NCBI RefSeq assembly: GCF_001306135.1
Contig: NZ_LGKP01000032.1
Coordinates: forward strand, 99,266-163,265
DNA from: Herpetosiphon geysericola
GTDB taxonomy: Bacteria; Chloroflexota; Chloroflexia; Chloroflexales; Herpetosiphonaceae
DNA: 64,000 bases
Reading direction: 5' to 3'
Below are positions 9,138-18,237 of this stretch, in pieces. The position numbers and the translations under genes are program-made. Each line of letters begins with the position of its first letter. Within the stretch, counting starts at the first letter, position 1. Below the pieces are notes generated by a model that saw nothing but the letters and a program-made list of their open reading frames with translations, was not told the DNA's origin and searched no databases.

Positions 9138-10034
9138 TTAGTCCTCCCCGCGCTGAGCAAGCCGAAATTGCAGCAGCGAAAAGGCTGCAATGATCAACAC
9201 CATCACATAGGCAATTGCCGACGCATAATTAATTTCAGCACTTTGGAATGCAGTGCGATAGAGCAAGGTTGCCATACTCAGGGTCTCGTTGGATGGCCCG
9301 CTGCGGGTTAGCAGATATGGCTCATCGAAAATTTGTAGCGTGCCGATTGTTGAAAGCACGGTGGTCAACAGAATTGTTGGGCGCATCATCGGCACGGTAA
9401 TTGACCAAAATTTGGCCCATGCGCCAGCGCCATCGAGCTCAGCAGCCTCGTACAACTCATCGGGAATGCTCTGCAAACTGGCGAGATAAATCACCATGTT
9501 GTAGCCTGTCCAGCGCCATGTAATTGCGGTAATTAGCGAGAATTTAGCGGGCCATGCATTGCTGAGCCAAGGCACCGATTGAATGCCCAAGCCATTCAGC
9601 ACATAATTGACTAAGCCTTTTTCATCGTTTAGCAGCAGCCGAAAGATCAAGGCTACCGCGAAGAGTGCGGTAATTGCTGGCAGAAAATAAATTAAGCGAA
9701 AGACAGTGCGAAACTTCAAAACGGCATTATTGAGAATGACCGCCAAAACCATTGCCAAGCCAAGTTGCAATGGCACTTGAAACAGCAACAGAAACACCGT
9801 GTTGGTCAACGCTTTGCGAAATACTTTATCGCCAAATAAGCGGCGATAATTATCAAAGCTAAAGCCACTGTTGGGGTTAAGTTGGCTCTCGAAGCTCAAT
9901 TGCAACGAAGAAACAATTGGATAGAGCATAAAGATGCCAAACACCAACAAGGCTGGCAACAAAAACATGTACGGGGTAAGTCGCCGTCGCCATTGGTGGC
10001 GGCGCTCTGCTGGCGTGAGCATCTGCGACCCCAT
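9138..10034 (-). CDS. Sugar ABC transporter permease, MalF type
   Basis: This 298-residue inner-membrane permease has about six helices, the first being PYMFLLPALLVFGIFMLYPI. The EAA loop is EAAELDGAGAWAKFWSITVP, the standard contact site for the ATPase. It lies between the binding lipoprotein gene (about 120 bases upstream, with a hairpin between them) and the MalG-type permease. A GGAGG (10041-10045) sits just before the start at 10034; an in-frame ATG four codons later is a less likely alternative. Confidence 0.93.
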   Translation of the reverse strand: MGSQMLTPAERRHQWRRRLTPYMFLLPALLVFGIFMLYPIVSSLQLSFESQLNPNSGFSFDNYRRLFGDKVFRKALTNTVFLLLFQVPLQLGLAMVLAVILNNAVLKFRTVFRLIYFLPAITALFAVALIFRLLLNDEKGLVNYVLNGLGIQSVPWLSNAWPAKFSLITAITWRWTGYNMVIYLASLQSIPDELYEAAELDGAGAWAKFWSITVPMMRPTILLTTVLSTIGTLQIFDEPYLLTRSGPSNETLSMATLLYRTAFQSAEINYASAIAYVMVLIIAAFSLLQFRLAQRGED

Positions 10035-10103
10035 AGAACCCTCCTAGGCATGACCATTAATTGGCGAGAGTAACCAGCATTCCCGCAGGTATTAAGCCAA
10101 ACT

Positions 10104-10133
10104 CCCCTCTCCCGCCCGCAGGCGAGAGAGGGG
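10104..10133. repeat. Intercistronic hairpin in the sugar operon
   Basis: A 13-bp arm pair (10104-10116 with 10121-10133, one mismatch) forms a stable hairpin with a 4-base loop. It has no T-run on either strand. It lies between the binding-protein gene and the first permease gene, where hairpins often protect the upstream mRNA and allow more binding protein than permease to be made. Confidence 0.55.
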
Positions 10134-10153
10134 TTGGGAATGCGAGCATAAAC

Positions 10154-11488
10154 TTACTGGGCGATTTCGCGGCCAGTTTGGTTGGCTAATTCGTCGGCTG
10201 CCTCTTGCAGGGCTTGTTTGGGGTCCATGCCTTGGCTCAAGACTTTAGATTGGGCTGAGGCCAACACAGCTTGACCTTTAGCATAATCTTTGGTGTAGGT
10301 TGCTGGTGGAATGTTTTTGATTTCATCAGCAAACATCTTCCAAATTGGTTGATTGTTGAAGAAGGCGACTGGTTTGCTATACAGATCGGCGCTGTAGGCT
10401 GGCTGATAGCTTGGCCAAATCCCAAATTTTTCCATCATGAGATTTTGGCCTTCGTTGGTGGCCAAGGCGTACTCGACGAATGCCCAGGCAGCATCAATAT
10501 TTTTGCTTGCTGCGGGGATTGCCAAGGTTGAGCCACCAAGGTTAGCAGCGCGATTGCCGCCCTTTTCGAAGGCTGGCAACAACATTACATCCCATTTGCC
10601 CGAGAGATCAGGCGCTTGGTCGATGATGGTGCCGCTATACCATACGCCGAAGGGAACGGTGGCAACGTCGCCGTTTTTGGTAGCGGCAACCGTGCCATCC
10701 CAGCCATTGATATTGGCGATTAAGCCTTTATCGTTGATTTCTTTGAGCAAGGTCAGGGCTTGAACTGATTTTTCGTTGGTCAGGTTAATTTTGCCATCGC
10801 TGTTGAAGTAGCAGCACACACCCAATTGATTGGTCATCATGCGGAAGCCAGCATCATCGGCCACAATATCGACGGGCAAGAGCTTGGTTTTGCCACCGGT
10901 AGTGGTCAAAATCTTTTCGCCAGCAGCGATCAAATCGGCCCATGTTTCAATCGATTTGGGGTCTACGCCAGCTTGCTGGAAGATATCGACCCGGTACCAC
11001 AAGCCAGTTGGGCCTGAATCCCAAGGAATCGAGCGAATTTTATCGTTGATTTTCGATTGGGCCCATTTTGAAGGATCGAAATCTTTTTCGTATTTGCTGG
11101 CGCGGCTGGTTAAGTCGGCCAAGCCTTCGGGGAAGGTTGCGGTATAAACATCCATACGGTCGGATTCGATTGCAACGACATCGGGTAAGCCAGCGCCGCC
11201 AGCTTGCAGGCCGGTCGTTAGCCGATCATAAACATCTGTGCGCCCAAGGTCTTGGATTGTAACTTTGACGTTGGGATATTTTTGGTTGAACGAAGGTACG
11301 GTAGCTTCGAGGCTTTTGGCAGCCACGTTCCAAGCCCAAACCGTAATTTCGCCTTTGACATCTGCAGGGTTGGTTGAGCCAGTGTTGCCACTGGTGGTTG
11401 TTGCGGTGCTATCGCTGCCACAGGCAGCCAAAATCAGGGTCAAGACCAATAAACTAATCAGCGAAAGATGCATATTTCGGCGAACCAT
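10154..11488 (-). CDS. Sugar-binding lipoprotein of an ABC transporter
   Basis: I chose ATG 11488 because AAGGAG lies just upstream; a frame ten codons longer lacks this. The signal peptide ends in the lipobox LAAC, followed by a Ser/Thr/Gly linker. The body matches family 1 extracellular solute-binding proteins: VTIQDLGRTDVYDRL near the start, DVVAIESDRMDVY, and the LGGSTLAIPAASKNIDAAWAF hinge region. It heads the operon with two permeases and a GH42 galactosidase, so the ligand is probably a beta-galactoside or related oligosaccharide; the exact sugar cannot be read from sequence. Confidence 0.92.
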   Translation of the reverse strand: MVRRNMHLSLISLLVLTLILAACGSDSTATTTSGNTGSTNPADVKGEITVWAWNVAAKSLEATVPSFNQKYPNVKVTIQDLGRTDVYDRLTTGLQAGGAGLPDVVAIESDRMDVYTATFPEGLADLTSRASKYEKDFDPSKWAQSKINDKIRSIPWDSGPTGLWYRVDIFQQAGVDPKSIETWADLIAAGEKILTTTGGKTKLLPVDIVADDAGFRMMTNQLGVCCYFNSDGKINLTNEKSVQALTLLKEINDKGLIANINGWDGTVAATKNGDVATVPFGVWYSGTIIDQAPDLSGKWDVMLLPAFEKGGNRAANLGGSTLAIPAASKNIDAAWAFVEYALATNEGQNLMMEKFGIWPSYQPAYSADLYSKPVAFFNNQPIWKMFADEIKNIPPATYTKDYAKGQAVLASAQSKVLSQGMDPKQALQEAADELANQTGREIAQ

Positions 11489-11950
11489 CAGCGGATCTCC
11501 TTGCGCTACATTGCACATATCACCATTACCATCCGACTATCGATAGGAGCGTTCTTCAGCATGGATGTTACGTCTGCCAAGCCTCCTTTGGATGATTAAC
11601 ACGAGTGGGAAATTCAACGGATAAAGCATATCACGCTATCAGTATCATAGCATATTATTCCTAATTCGTGGGAGCGTTTCCATTGGTCTAATTATCCTAG
11701 CTTTGGGGGTGATTCGGCTGGAGAAGAAGTGCGAGGTCGATTAGTTAGCTGTGTAAAGAAGTGCTAGGTAAATAGAGGTATGGATAATGGGTTTTATCGC
11801 TATTTGATCATCAATATTCACCCATGAAGGTGAAGCATTTTAATAGTATTTTGACTATACTTTAGCCTGAAGGATGAGTGATCGTATTTGCTCACAATGC
11901 TGCCAGAGAGAGCCATCCACAGATCAATAGCATCATTGATTGGAGAAGGT
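11489..11950. other. Divergent intergenic region
   Basis: No gene is seen in these 460 bases. They hold the ribosome site of the binding-protein gene, a LacI-type operator at 11669-11682 and, on the minus strand, an extended TGCTATGAT -10-like element at about 11647-11655. The side nearer 11,950 is AT-rich and ends in a GGAGAAGG ribosome site for the decayed WXG100 gene. Confidence 0.5.
11669..11682. promoter_or_regulatory. LacI-family operator-like palindrome
   Basis: TGGGAGCGTTTCCA combines one half of the TGGGAGCGCTCCCA (CelR-like) and one half of the TGGAAACGTTTCCA consensus, with the central CG typical of LacI/GalR operators. It lies about 180 bases upstream of the sugar-binding protein gene, near the -35 position of a possible minus-strand promoter. 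No LacI-type regulator is encoded in the window. Confidence 0.5.
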
Positions 11951-13498
11951 ATGCATGCTCCTTTTATCCAGGTTGAGTACAATCAACTTTTAGCGCTTGC
12001 CCAACGCTTTAAGCATAACGCTACAATCCTCGCGACGCTACGGCAGCAACTTCAAACCATGGTCGATCAATTATAGCCCCATTGGAGCGGCGCCGCTGCA
12101 ACCATGTTTTTTCATGAATTTGAAACAGTTGTTAAGCCAGCAATTGGCCGTTGTCATGAAGTCTTCTTGGTTGCCGAGCATGTTACGCTTCAGATTCGCA
12201 CGCTCATGCGGACTGCCGAAGAAGAAGCGGCAGCCCTGTTTAATGATAGTTTTGGCAATCTTCAAGCTCAGAATCCAGCTGGATCAGTAACCGTAGCTGT
12301 ATGACCACCGAAAAAAGGGCCTACACCGCTGCCTGGTGGGCCAGTCTTTGATGCTAGCGGTAGGTTGATTCGGTTTGATTTAACCCTTGCCGAATTTGAG
12401 CTGCTGACTGCTGAGGAGCGAATTCGCTGGGTCGAGGCGCTAGAGGCTCATGCTAAAACCCCAAATTGGTTTCATAATATCCAAGATATTATTGCCTTTT
12501 TTGATGAATCGCATGATATGCGCAATATGCGGCATGGTTTTTGGGCATCAGTTGCCGATGCAGGGGTGCTCGAAGCAATTCAAAATGGCTATCGGCTTCA
12601 TATCACAAAAGGGGCTGTGCCTGCTGGCTTTAATGACTGTGATGGGGCGGCTGTGGCTTGGCAGAACTTCTTCGATGGCAAGGCTGCACGTAAAAGTGAT
12701 CCTGAACTATTGCCACTCTGGGCAATGGCCGAGCAACGCGGGGGTAATTATGGCTCGCGGGTTGCCAATGGTTGGGCAGGAGTTCCACCTGCTGGCACCG
12801 ATGAAGGCGATCTGATTCCGCAATTTGTGGCCTATGGTAATTGGTATCGCTTTATTGCCCGCATGGAGAATGGCGACAACGATTTTGTTAATCGTTATAC
12901 CAAGGTGGTTGGTGCTACGGTTGGCTCTAAAGTTGCGGCGAATCCAGCCACTGGCTATTTTACCCAACAGCTTGATTCTTTTGTGGACATCTTTGCTCCT
13001 GGTTATTTTCCGATCAAAGAAAGTATCGATTTAGGGTTAATCATACTTGGTGGTGAAGCGGGGGCCGTTGTTGCCGATTATGCTGTGCCTGATGACGCAG
13101 GTAGTTGGTTTTTCGACCCGCGTACTACTGTTGGGACTGATACCTATACAGACTCGCGCTTTACTCCCTTTCGTAAGCCAGAATTGGCCATTACCCAGCC
13201 CACGATCATTCATGACACGATTCAAATGACGCACAGTCCAACCTACTACATGGGCAAAGTTCTCGATATGGGGATGATTCCTTCACTGCCAGGGGTTCAT
13301 GTTGATCCTTCAGGAGTATTAACCATGGATAATGGGACGATTATTCAGCCCAATGGTGACGCTCAGCTCAGAGATGGAACAATTATTGGCACTGATGGAT
13401 TTGTGACCAAGGCGGATGGTTCGCGGATTCGGCTCGATGGAACGAAGTTTAATCCTGATGGCTCGTATACCCTCAGTGATGGAAGTATTGCCAAATGA
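11951..13498 (+). pseudogene. Decayed WXG100-domain effector-like gene
   Basis: One frame runs from ATG 11951 (after GGAGAAGG) to TGA 13496-13498 but is broken by an in-frame TAG at 12074 and TGA at 12302. Residues on both sides of the stops align without gap to the intact protein at 56785: MHAPFIQVEY, then the WSG motif right after the TAG, then EEEAAALF. So it was an N-terminal WXG100 domain of about 115 residues, a Pro/Gly linker and a C-terminal domain of about 380 residues that I do not recognise. The end has 14-residue repeats built on D-G-T/S. The piece from TTG 12365 could still be translated alone. Sequencing error is unlikely to explain two separate stops. Confidence 0.75.
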
Positions 13499-14502
13499 AA
13501 CAGCGCTTTGTGTTGTTCTTGATTATCATAGGATTAATAGAGGGATGTGCTACCGTGAAACCAAGTACTACCATTTTGCCTGCTATACCGCAGCCGTTAA
13601 CGATTCCTCCGGTGCAATCTGGCAAATATAACAACTTAGTTTGGCTTGACCAAGGGTTGCTGGCCCAAAAGCAAACACTTATCCCGCCGCTTCTTCAAGA
13701 ATTATGGTGGATTAATGAACAAGGAGAAGCAACCAGCCAACTTGTATTACCGCTCGATCCTGCTTCAACCTATACCGAATACGTCTTTCCCCAGCGCTTG
13801 CCGAATAAGCTGCTTGGGGTTCGGCAGCAAATCTCCACGATTCAGGATGGTCAATTTGTTAGTGATGGCTATCAATACGTCCAATTTGATCCGACGACCG
13901 ATCAATTAACCACGCTGCTGCCCGCCGCATTACCGCGTGAAGTCATGAAAAATAGTGGCGTGGTTTGGTCGCCCACCATGGATCGGGCGTTGATCACCGA
14001 TGGGGAATATCTCGAATCGCATTTTTATTGGTGGACTGCTGCTGCTGGCTTGCAGCCGTTTGATCTCGGGGTTGTGGTTGCGCAATATTTTGCGTGGTCG
14101 CCTGATGGGGCAACGATTGCCTTTTTTGGTAAGCCGAGTGTGGGCAGTGGCACGGTGCCTGGCGCGCTGACCAAACCCGCCAACTTGTATCTGATGGATG
14201 CTGATGGCGGCAATCGGCGCATGATTCTGGCTGATGCCTATGGGGTTGCTGGCTTACAATGGTCGCCGAATGGGCGCTGGTTGGTGATTGTGGCGCGCTT
14301 CAATGGTAGCCGCGATATTGTGTGGTTGGTCGATTCGCAGAGTGGCGACCGCATGCAACTAACACCCGAGGGGCGCTATTAATGGCCGGTTTGGTCGCCC
14401 GATGGCAGCGAGCTAGCAGTGATTTGGTATGATCCTGCGGATACGGGCGTAGACGGCAACGATTATGTGATTCGCTTGGCCGTGCCGCCGATTGCCCGCT
14501 AA
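13495..14502 (+). pseudogene. Lipoprotein with WD40-like (PD40) repeats, cut by a stop
   Basis: Its ATG overlaps the preceding stop (ATGA). The signal peptide ends in the lipobox IEGC, so the product would sit on the outer face of the membrane. Beta-propeller-like repeats appear as VWSPTMDRALI, FAWSPDGATIAFF and LQWSPNGRWLVIV. The frame meets TAA at 14380-14382, but the same frame continues with a further perfect repeat, WPVWSPDGSELAVIWYD, to a second TAA at 14500-14502. I therefore read 14383-14502 as the lost C-terminus. A truncated product of 295 residues could still be made. Its place directly after the WXG100 gene mirrors the layout at 57804. Confidence 0.7.
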
Positions 14503-14576
14503 GAGATAAATCCAGCTTGCAGTTTTATAGCAAGTGTTTATCTAAACAACCCATGGTCAAGATTTAATCAATATTA

Positions 14577-14930
14577 CTAGCGACAGTTAATTATAGATAC
14601 TTCATAGGGTATATAGCCATCTGCGCTTATTTTAATCTCATTGGTAAGTCTCAGGGTTACGGTAAAGTTTCCATGGGCATCAGTAAAAGTTTCATCATGC
14701 GAACCATACATTTGATCATGTGAAACATAGACGCGTGCATTCGGGATTGGCTGATTTGTATAGCGATTAACAACGCGACCCTGATGCACATAACGATGGC
14801 CCTTCAACTGCGCTGATAATTCGGCTGAGTAATCCAAGGTTACTTTCATGGGAGATGGAATAAAGTTCCACATGCTAAATAGCAGCATAAGGCCAACCGT
14901 CCACTGCCGAAAGATTTTGGAACGAATCAT
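14577..14930 (-). CDS. Small exported protein with a carboxypeptidase-regulatory-like domain
   Basis: This 117-residue protein has an N-terminal hydrophobic segment (WTVGLMLLFSMWNFI) that could be a signal peptide or anchor. It then shows the pattern of a transthyretin-like or CarboxypepD_reg fold: GRVVNRYTNQPIPNARVYV, then FTDAHGNFTVTLRL, and KISADGYIPYEV. Such domains are usually extracellular and structural. It stands alone, convergent with the decayed lipoprotein gene and downstream of the NUC1 gene. Function beyond the fold is unknown. Confidence 0.65.
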   Translation of the reverse strand: MIRSKIFRQWTVGLMLLFSMWNFIPSPMKVTLDYSAELSAQLKGHRYVHQGRVVNRYTNQPIPNARVYVSHDQMYGSHDETFTDAHGNFTVTLRLTNEIKISADGYIPYEVSIINCR

Positions 14931-15054
14931 GGAAGTGTCTCCCTAGCATGCATAATCAAATGATAGAGAGAGTATAGCTGGCACATACTGGCTGATGTTG
15001 CAACATCGTTGCAGGAATGCAGCAGCATTGGTGCAATCAATTCCATTAATAAGC

Positions 15055-15089
15055 AACACTCTCGCCTACTCAAGGTAGGTGAGAGTGTT
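15055..15089 (-). terminator. Hairpin after the NUC1 endonuclease gene
   Basis: A 15-bp stem (15055-15069 with 15075-15089, one G-U pair) with a 5-base loop lies 19 bases beyond the minus-strand stop at 15108. The T-tail is weak, so termination is probable rather than certain. Confidence 0.6.
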
Positions 15090-15107
15090 TGGGTAAAGAA
15101 ATCAACT

Positions 15108-15947
15108 CTACGGGGTGGCAACTTTTTGCTTCAAGCTGGATTGAAGCTCGCTACTTAAATTGGTGAAGAAAGTATAGCCAGTTTTTTCCTCGATGGTGGC
15201 AACCGAAACGATATACTCGCGCCAATCTTTATCGCGAATACCATCGCGGTTGGGCATGCGCAGCGCAATCACTTCGGTGTTGGCGTTGATGTCGCTCACT
15301 TGGGCAGTGGCATCAAGCACTAGCGCAATCTTCCAAACATACTTGGGCACGCGAATTTTGGGATCGCCAATGCTGCCTTCGGAGCCTTCGGGGCCAGCGA
15401 TTAAATACAATTGCTTGCCATCACGCACCAAATCACGACAATAATCTTCGAATTCTTTCCATGGGCCTTGGTTGTTGTCGGGCGCTTGAGGCACGATGTT
15501 GGTCATATAAAAGACCGAACGATTGATGCTTTCCGAGGCGGTGCGATCAGCTGATGGCAACATATGGCCGCGATCATAGCCGCTGTTGGTGTAATCGCTG
15601 GGCTTAACCCGATACCAGCCTTCGGGCAAGTCGGGGTCGGTGGTAAATTGGCTGCGGTCGGTGTTGCCCAAATCAGCAATATCCAAATGCCAACTGACCC
15701 AATTGAGAATGTTGAGCTTGCGATTGTAGGCCAAACTATATTCCGGGCGCTGCATCAGATAATTGTTGCTGCTGCTGGTTTCGGGCAAAGCTCCACTGGG
15801 GTTGCCCAACGCCATGTGATTAACGTCAGTTTGCGGTTGATTTGAGCTATTGGGCTTGGTTGGCTTGGGGGTGGCCAAAAATTGCTGAGCCTCGCAGCCA
15901 CTCAGCAGCATCATTAATGTGATAATCGCAATCCAAAAACGGCGCAT
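15108..15947 (-). CDS. DNA/RNA non-specific endonuclease, lipoprotein
   Basis: This 279-residue protein belongs to the NUC1/EndoG-type beta-beta-alpha-metal nucleases. The signature DRGHML (D125, R126, G127, H128) carries the general-base His, and MTNIVPQAPDNNQ supplies the metal-binding Asn. The start at 15947 has GAGG upstream (GAGGAACTGT before ATG) and gives a signal peptide with lipobox LSGC. It would therefore be tethered outside the cell, where it could digest nucleic acid for feeding. The next minus-strand gene upstream is an extracellular protease. Confidence 0.9.
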   Translation of the reverse strand: MRRFWIAIITLMMLLSGCEAQQFLATPKPTKPNSSNQPQTDVNHMALGNPSGALPETSSSNNYLMQRPEYSLAYNRKLNILNWVSWHLDIADLGNTDRSQFTTDPDLPEGWYRVKPSDYTNSGYDRGHMLPSADRTASESINRSVFYMTNIVPQAPDNNQGPWKEFEDYCRDLVRDGKQLYLIAGPEGSEGSIGDPKIRVPKYVWKIALVLDATAQVSDINANTEVIALRMPNRDGIRDKDWREYIVSVATIEEKTGYTFFTNLSSELQSSLKQKVATP

Positions 15948-16078
15948 ACAGTTCCTCACAGCAAACAGAATGGTTCCTGCTAGGCAGTGTAGCACAATTG
16001 GGCGAGTTGGCGATTATTTGAATTCTAAAGTCTCTGGCTCAATCGTGGAAATTGGCTTGCTACAGCCGCTTTATTGCT

Positions 16079-16110
16079 AAAAAAACACACGCCCCTGATG
16101 GAGCGTGTGC
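16079..16110 (-). terminator. Intrinsic terminator after the M4 protease gene
   Basis: On the minus strand GCACACGCTCC pairs with GGGGCGTGTG around an ATCA loop and is followed by seven T residues (16085-16079). It lies 25 bases beyond the protease stop. Confidence 0.9.
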
Positions 16111-16134
16111 TTGGAAACGAGATTGGATTAGCGC

Positions 16135-17733
16135 TTATTGAACGCCACAGGCCGTCCATGCTTGGGCGGTTGCGTTGTATTCAGCGCTGCTTGCGCCATA
16201 CAGGTCGCGGGCGGCGTTGAGAGTCGCGGTGCGCACGGCCTTGAAGTTTGAGCTTGGGGTCAAGTAGACTGTCAAGGCGCGATAGAAGATCGCAGCGGCT
16301 TTTGGTCGGCCAATGCCAGTTACTGCTTGGCCTGAGGTGCGGTTGGTGCCACCTTGAGCCAAGAGATAGAAGACTTGATTTTGAATCCCACTGTTGATGT
16401 GAACACCGCCGTTATCGCCAGTGCCAGTGTAGCGCTTGCTGTAGTGGTCGGGGTCGCCTTCAGCAGCAGGGTTCGACATATTGCGCAAGGCATCGCCAGC
16501 GGTGGCTGGGGTATAGATGTCTTCGCCGATCAGATAATCACCAGTGCCGCTGCTATATTCCACCATCGTGCCGAAAATATCCGAGAACGATTCGTTGGAA
16601 GCGCCTGATTCGTTGCTATAGATCAAGCCAGCGGTTTTTTCGGTCAGACCGTGGGTAATTTCGTGGCCTGCAACATCGAGTGAAACCAATGGGCGGAAGG
16701 TCGTGCCGTCGCCATCGCCATAGGTCATGCTTGAGCCATTCCAGAATGCGTTGTTGTAGCGATTGCCATAGTGAACGCGACTCAACACGCGGAAGCCATT
16801 GCCATCGATGCCACGGCGGCCAAAGCTATTCAGATAATAATCCCAGGTCAGTTGTGCGCCATAGTGAGCATCAACGCCTGCGCTTTGGGTGCTGGCGGTG
16901 GTGTTTGTGCCCCAAATGTTATCTGCATCAGTGAAGACGCTACCGCCAGTGGTGCGATTGTTCATGTTGGTGGTGTACATGCCACCGCGTGAGTTATCGC
17001 GCAGATTGTAGACCCCACTCACCAAATCGGTGGTGATTGAAACATTGCCGCTGTACAAGCTCTTGCCTGTGCCAGTAGCGTTTACGCCATCCATATCGTT
17101 GTAGTACAACTCGGTTTCGCCAGTTTGGGCGTTGATGAAGAACTCGTGGTGGGCGGTTGCAGCAGTGCCATCTTCAATGTGCAAGCTCACTTGGAAGACG
17201 ATCACTGAATCTTTGCCTTCGCGAGGCAGGATTTTAAGTTCGCTGCTGGTTTCTACGCCACCAGATCGGGTGCTGCTGAAATCATATTTAACTTGGCTTT
17301 GAGCAATTTTGATTGCTTCAGCTGAGCTTAATTTAGCAGTTAGATCAATCCCTTCAACCGCGAAGAGTTCGCCACTTTCTTGTGTCACAGTGCCCTTGGT
17401 GTCGAGGTGCGTAATCACTTGGCCGCCAAAAACTGGCAAGCCAGCGTAGGTTTGATCAAGGCGCACGTTAGTGCCCAAATCATCTTGATCAACGCCACGC
17501 AATTTCAAATTCCCACTGTTGGCACCTTTGGCTGAGAAGTGATTCAAGCTGGTATCGACGGCGGCGGTTACCCAATCTGGGCGTACGCCCTTGGCTTCTG
17601 CTTCACGATAGCTGCGGATCAATTGACCGCGAACTTTGCCATAATCTTGAGCGCCAGTACTGGCAACTGAACCAAAAACAGCCCCAACTAAACCGAACAA
17701 GGCAGCAAGAGTGATTAAACGTTTGCGAACCAT
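16135..17733 (-). CDS. Thermolysin-like neutral metalloprotease (M4)
   Basis: This is a secreted zinc protease of 532 residues with a signal peptide (LITLAALFGLVGAVFGSVAS), an FTP/PepSY-type propeptide and an M4 catalytic domain. The zinc motif HEITH is at residues 357-361, with the third ligand Glu in NESFSDIFG about 20 residues later. The catalytic His region reads GGVHINSGI near the C-terminus. Length and order match bacillolysins. It is transcribed alone with a strong terminator. An extracellular protease beside an exported nuclease fits a scavenging or predatory lifestyle, which is inference. Confidence 0.96.
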   Translation of the reverse strand: MVRKRLITLAALFGLVGAVFGSVASTGAQDYGKVRGQLIRSYREAEAKGVRPDWVTAAVDTSLNHFSAKGANSGNLKLRGVDQDDLGTNVRLDQTYAGLPVFGGQVITHLDTKGTVTQESGELFAVEGIDLTAKLSSAEAIKIAQSQVKYDFSSTRSGGVETSSELKILPREGKDSVIVFQVSLHIEDGTAATAHHEFFINAQTGETELYYNDMDGVNATGTGKSLYSGNVSITTDLVSGVYNLRDNSRGGMYTTNMNNRTTGGSVFTDADNIWGTNTTASTQSAGVDAHYGAQLTWDYYLNSFGRRGIDGNGFRVLSRVHYGNRYNNAFWNGSSMTYGDGDGTTFRPLVSLDVAGHEITHGLTEKTAGLIYSNESGASNESFSDIFGTMVEYSSGTGDYLIGEDIYTPATAGDALRNMSNPAAEGDPDHYSKRYTGTGDNGGVHINSGIQNQVFYLLAQGGTNRTSGQAVTGIGRPKAAAIFYRALTVYLTPSSNFKAVRTATLNAARDLYGASSAEYNATAQAWTACGVQ

Positions 17734-18237
17734 AAAGAATTATAACCTCCGCAATTGTAGGGATTTCGAGAATAACCAGCCCATCAGTTAGCGTTGTAAC
17801 ACAACAACCCTCAAAACTGACGAAAATAGTCATACAGTTGGCGTACCACTAACGAGCGTTATTGGCTACCAAACACGAAATTGCAGAGCCGCGGCAGGTC
17901 TGGCGCTGGCTTCTCTGATGCGATCGGGCGAGCGCATGCTAGAAGTCATTGGTCGGCCAAAGCTGGAGCATTATCAATGCTCATGGCGCTTATCGAAGGG
18001 CCTGAATCTTGGTTTGCTGGAATAGTACTATTTGCGCACGAGAACAATACCACGCCCTATTTCAATATGCAAGATTGTTGATACGTTGTTTCAACTAATT
18101 TTTAACTATTTTTAGGCCATTCCAAAGGGATAAAAACAATTTTACCATTTTTCACCACTATCCAGTGGCAATAGTGACATGGGGGATTTTTAGCAGTTTG
18201 CGGCTCTAAAAAACTAGCAATATTTGGAGGTTTGCAT
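17734..18237. other. Intergenic region without recognised features
   Basis: These 500 bases separate the divergent protease and comEC genes and should hold both promoters. I see the GGAGG ribosome site of comEC at 18226-18230 and a GGAGG 12 bases before the protease start, but no convincing promoter pair, RNA gene or repeat. Confidence 0.5.

Noticed and set aside
12302..12304. In-frame TGA as a selenocysteine codon in the WXG100 gene
   Set aside because: The same frame also contains TAG, and the coupled gene contains TAA, so decay is simpler; no SECIS-like hairpin was recognised after the TGA.
17881..18081. 66-codon open frame in the protease-comEC gap
   Set aside because: No ribosome site, no recognisable sequence and the region is expected to hold promoters.
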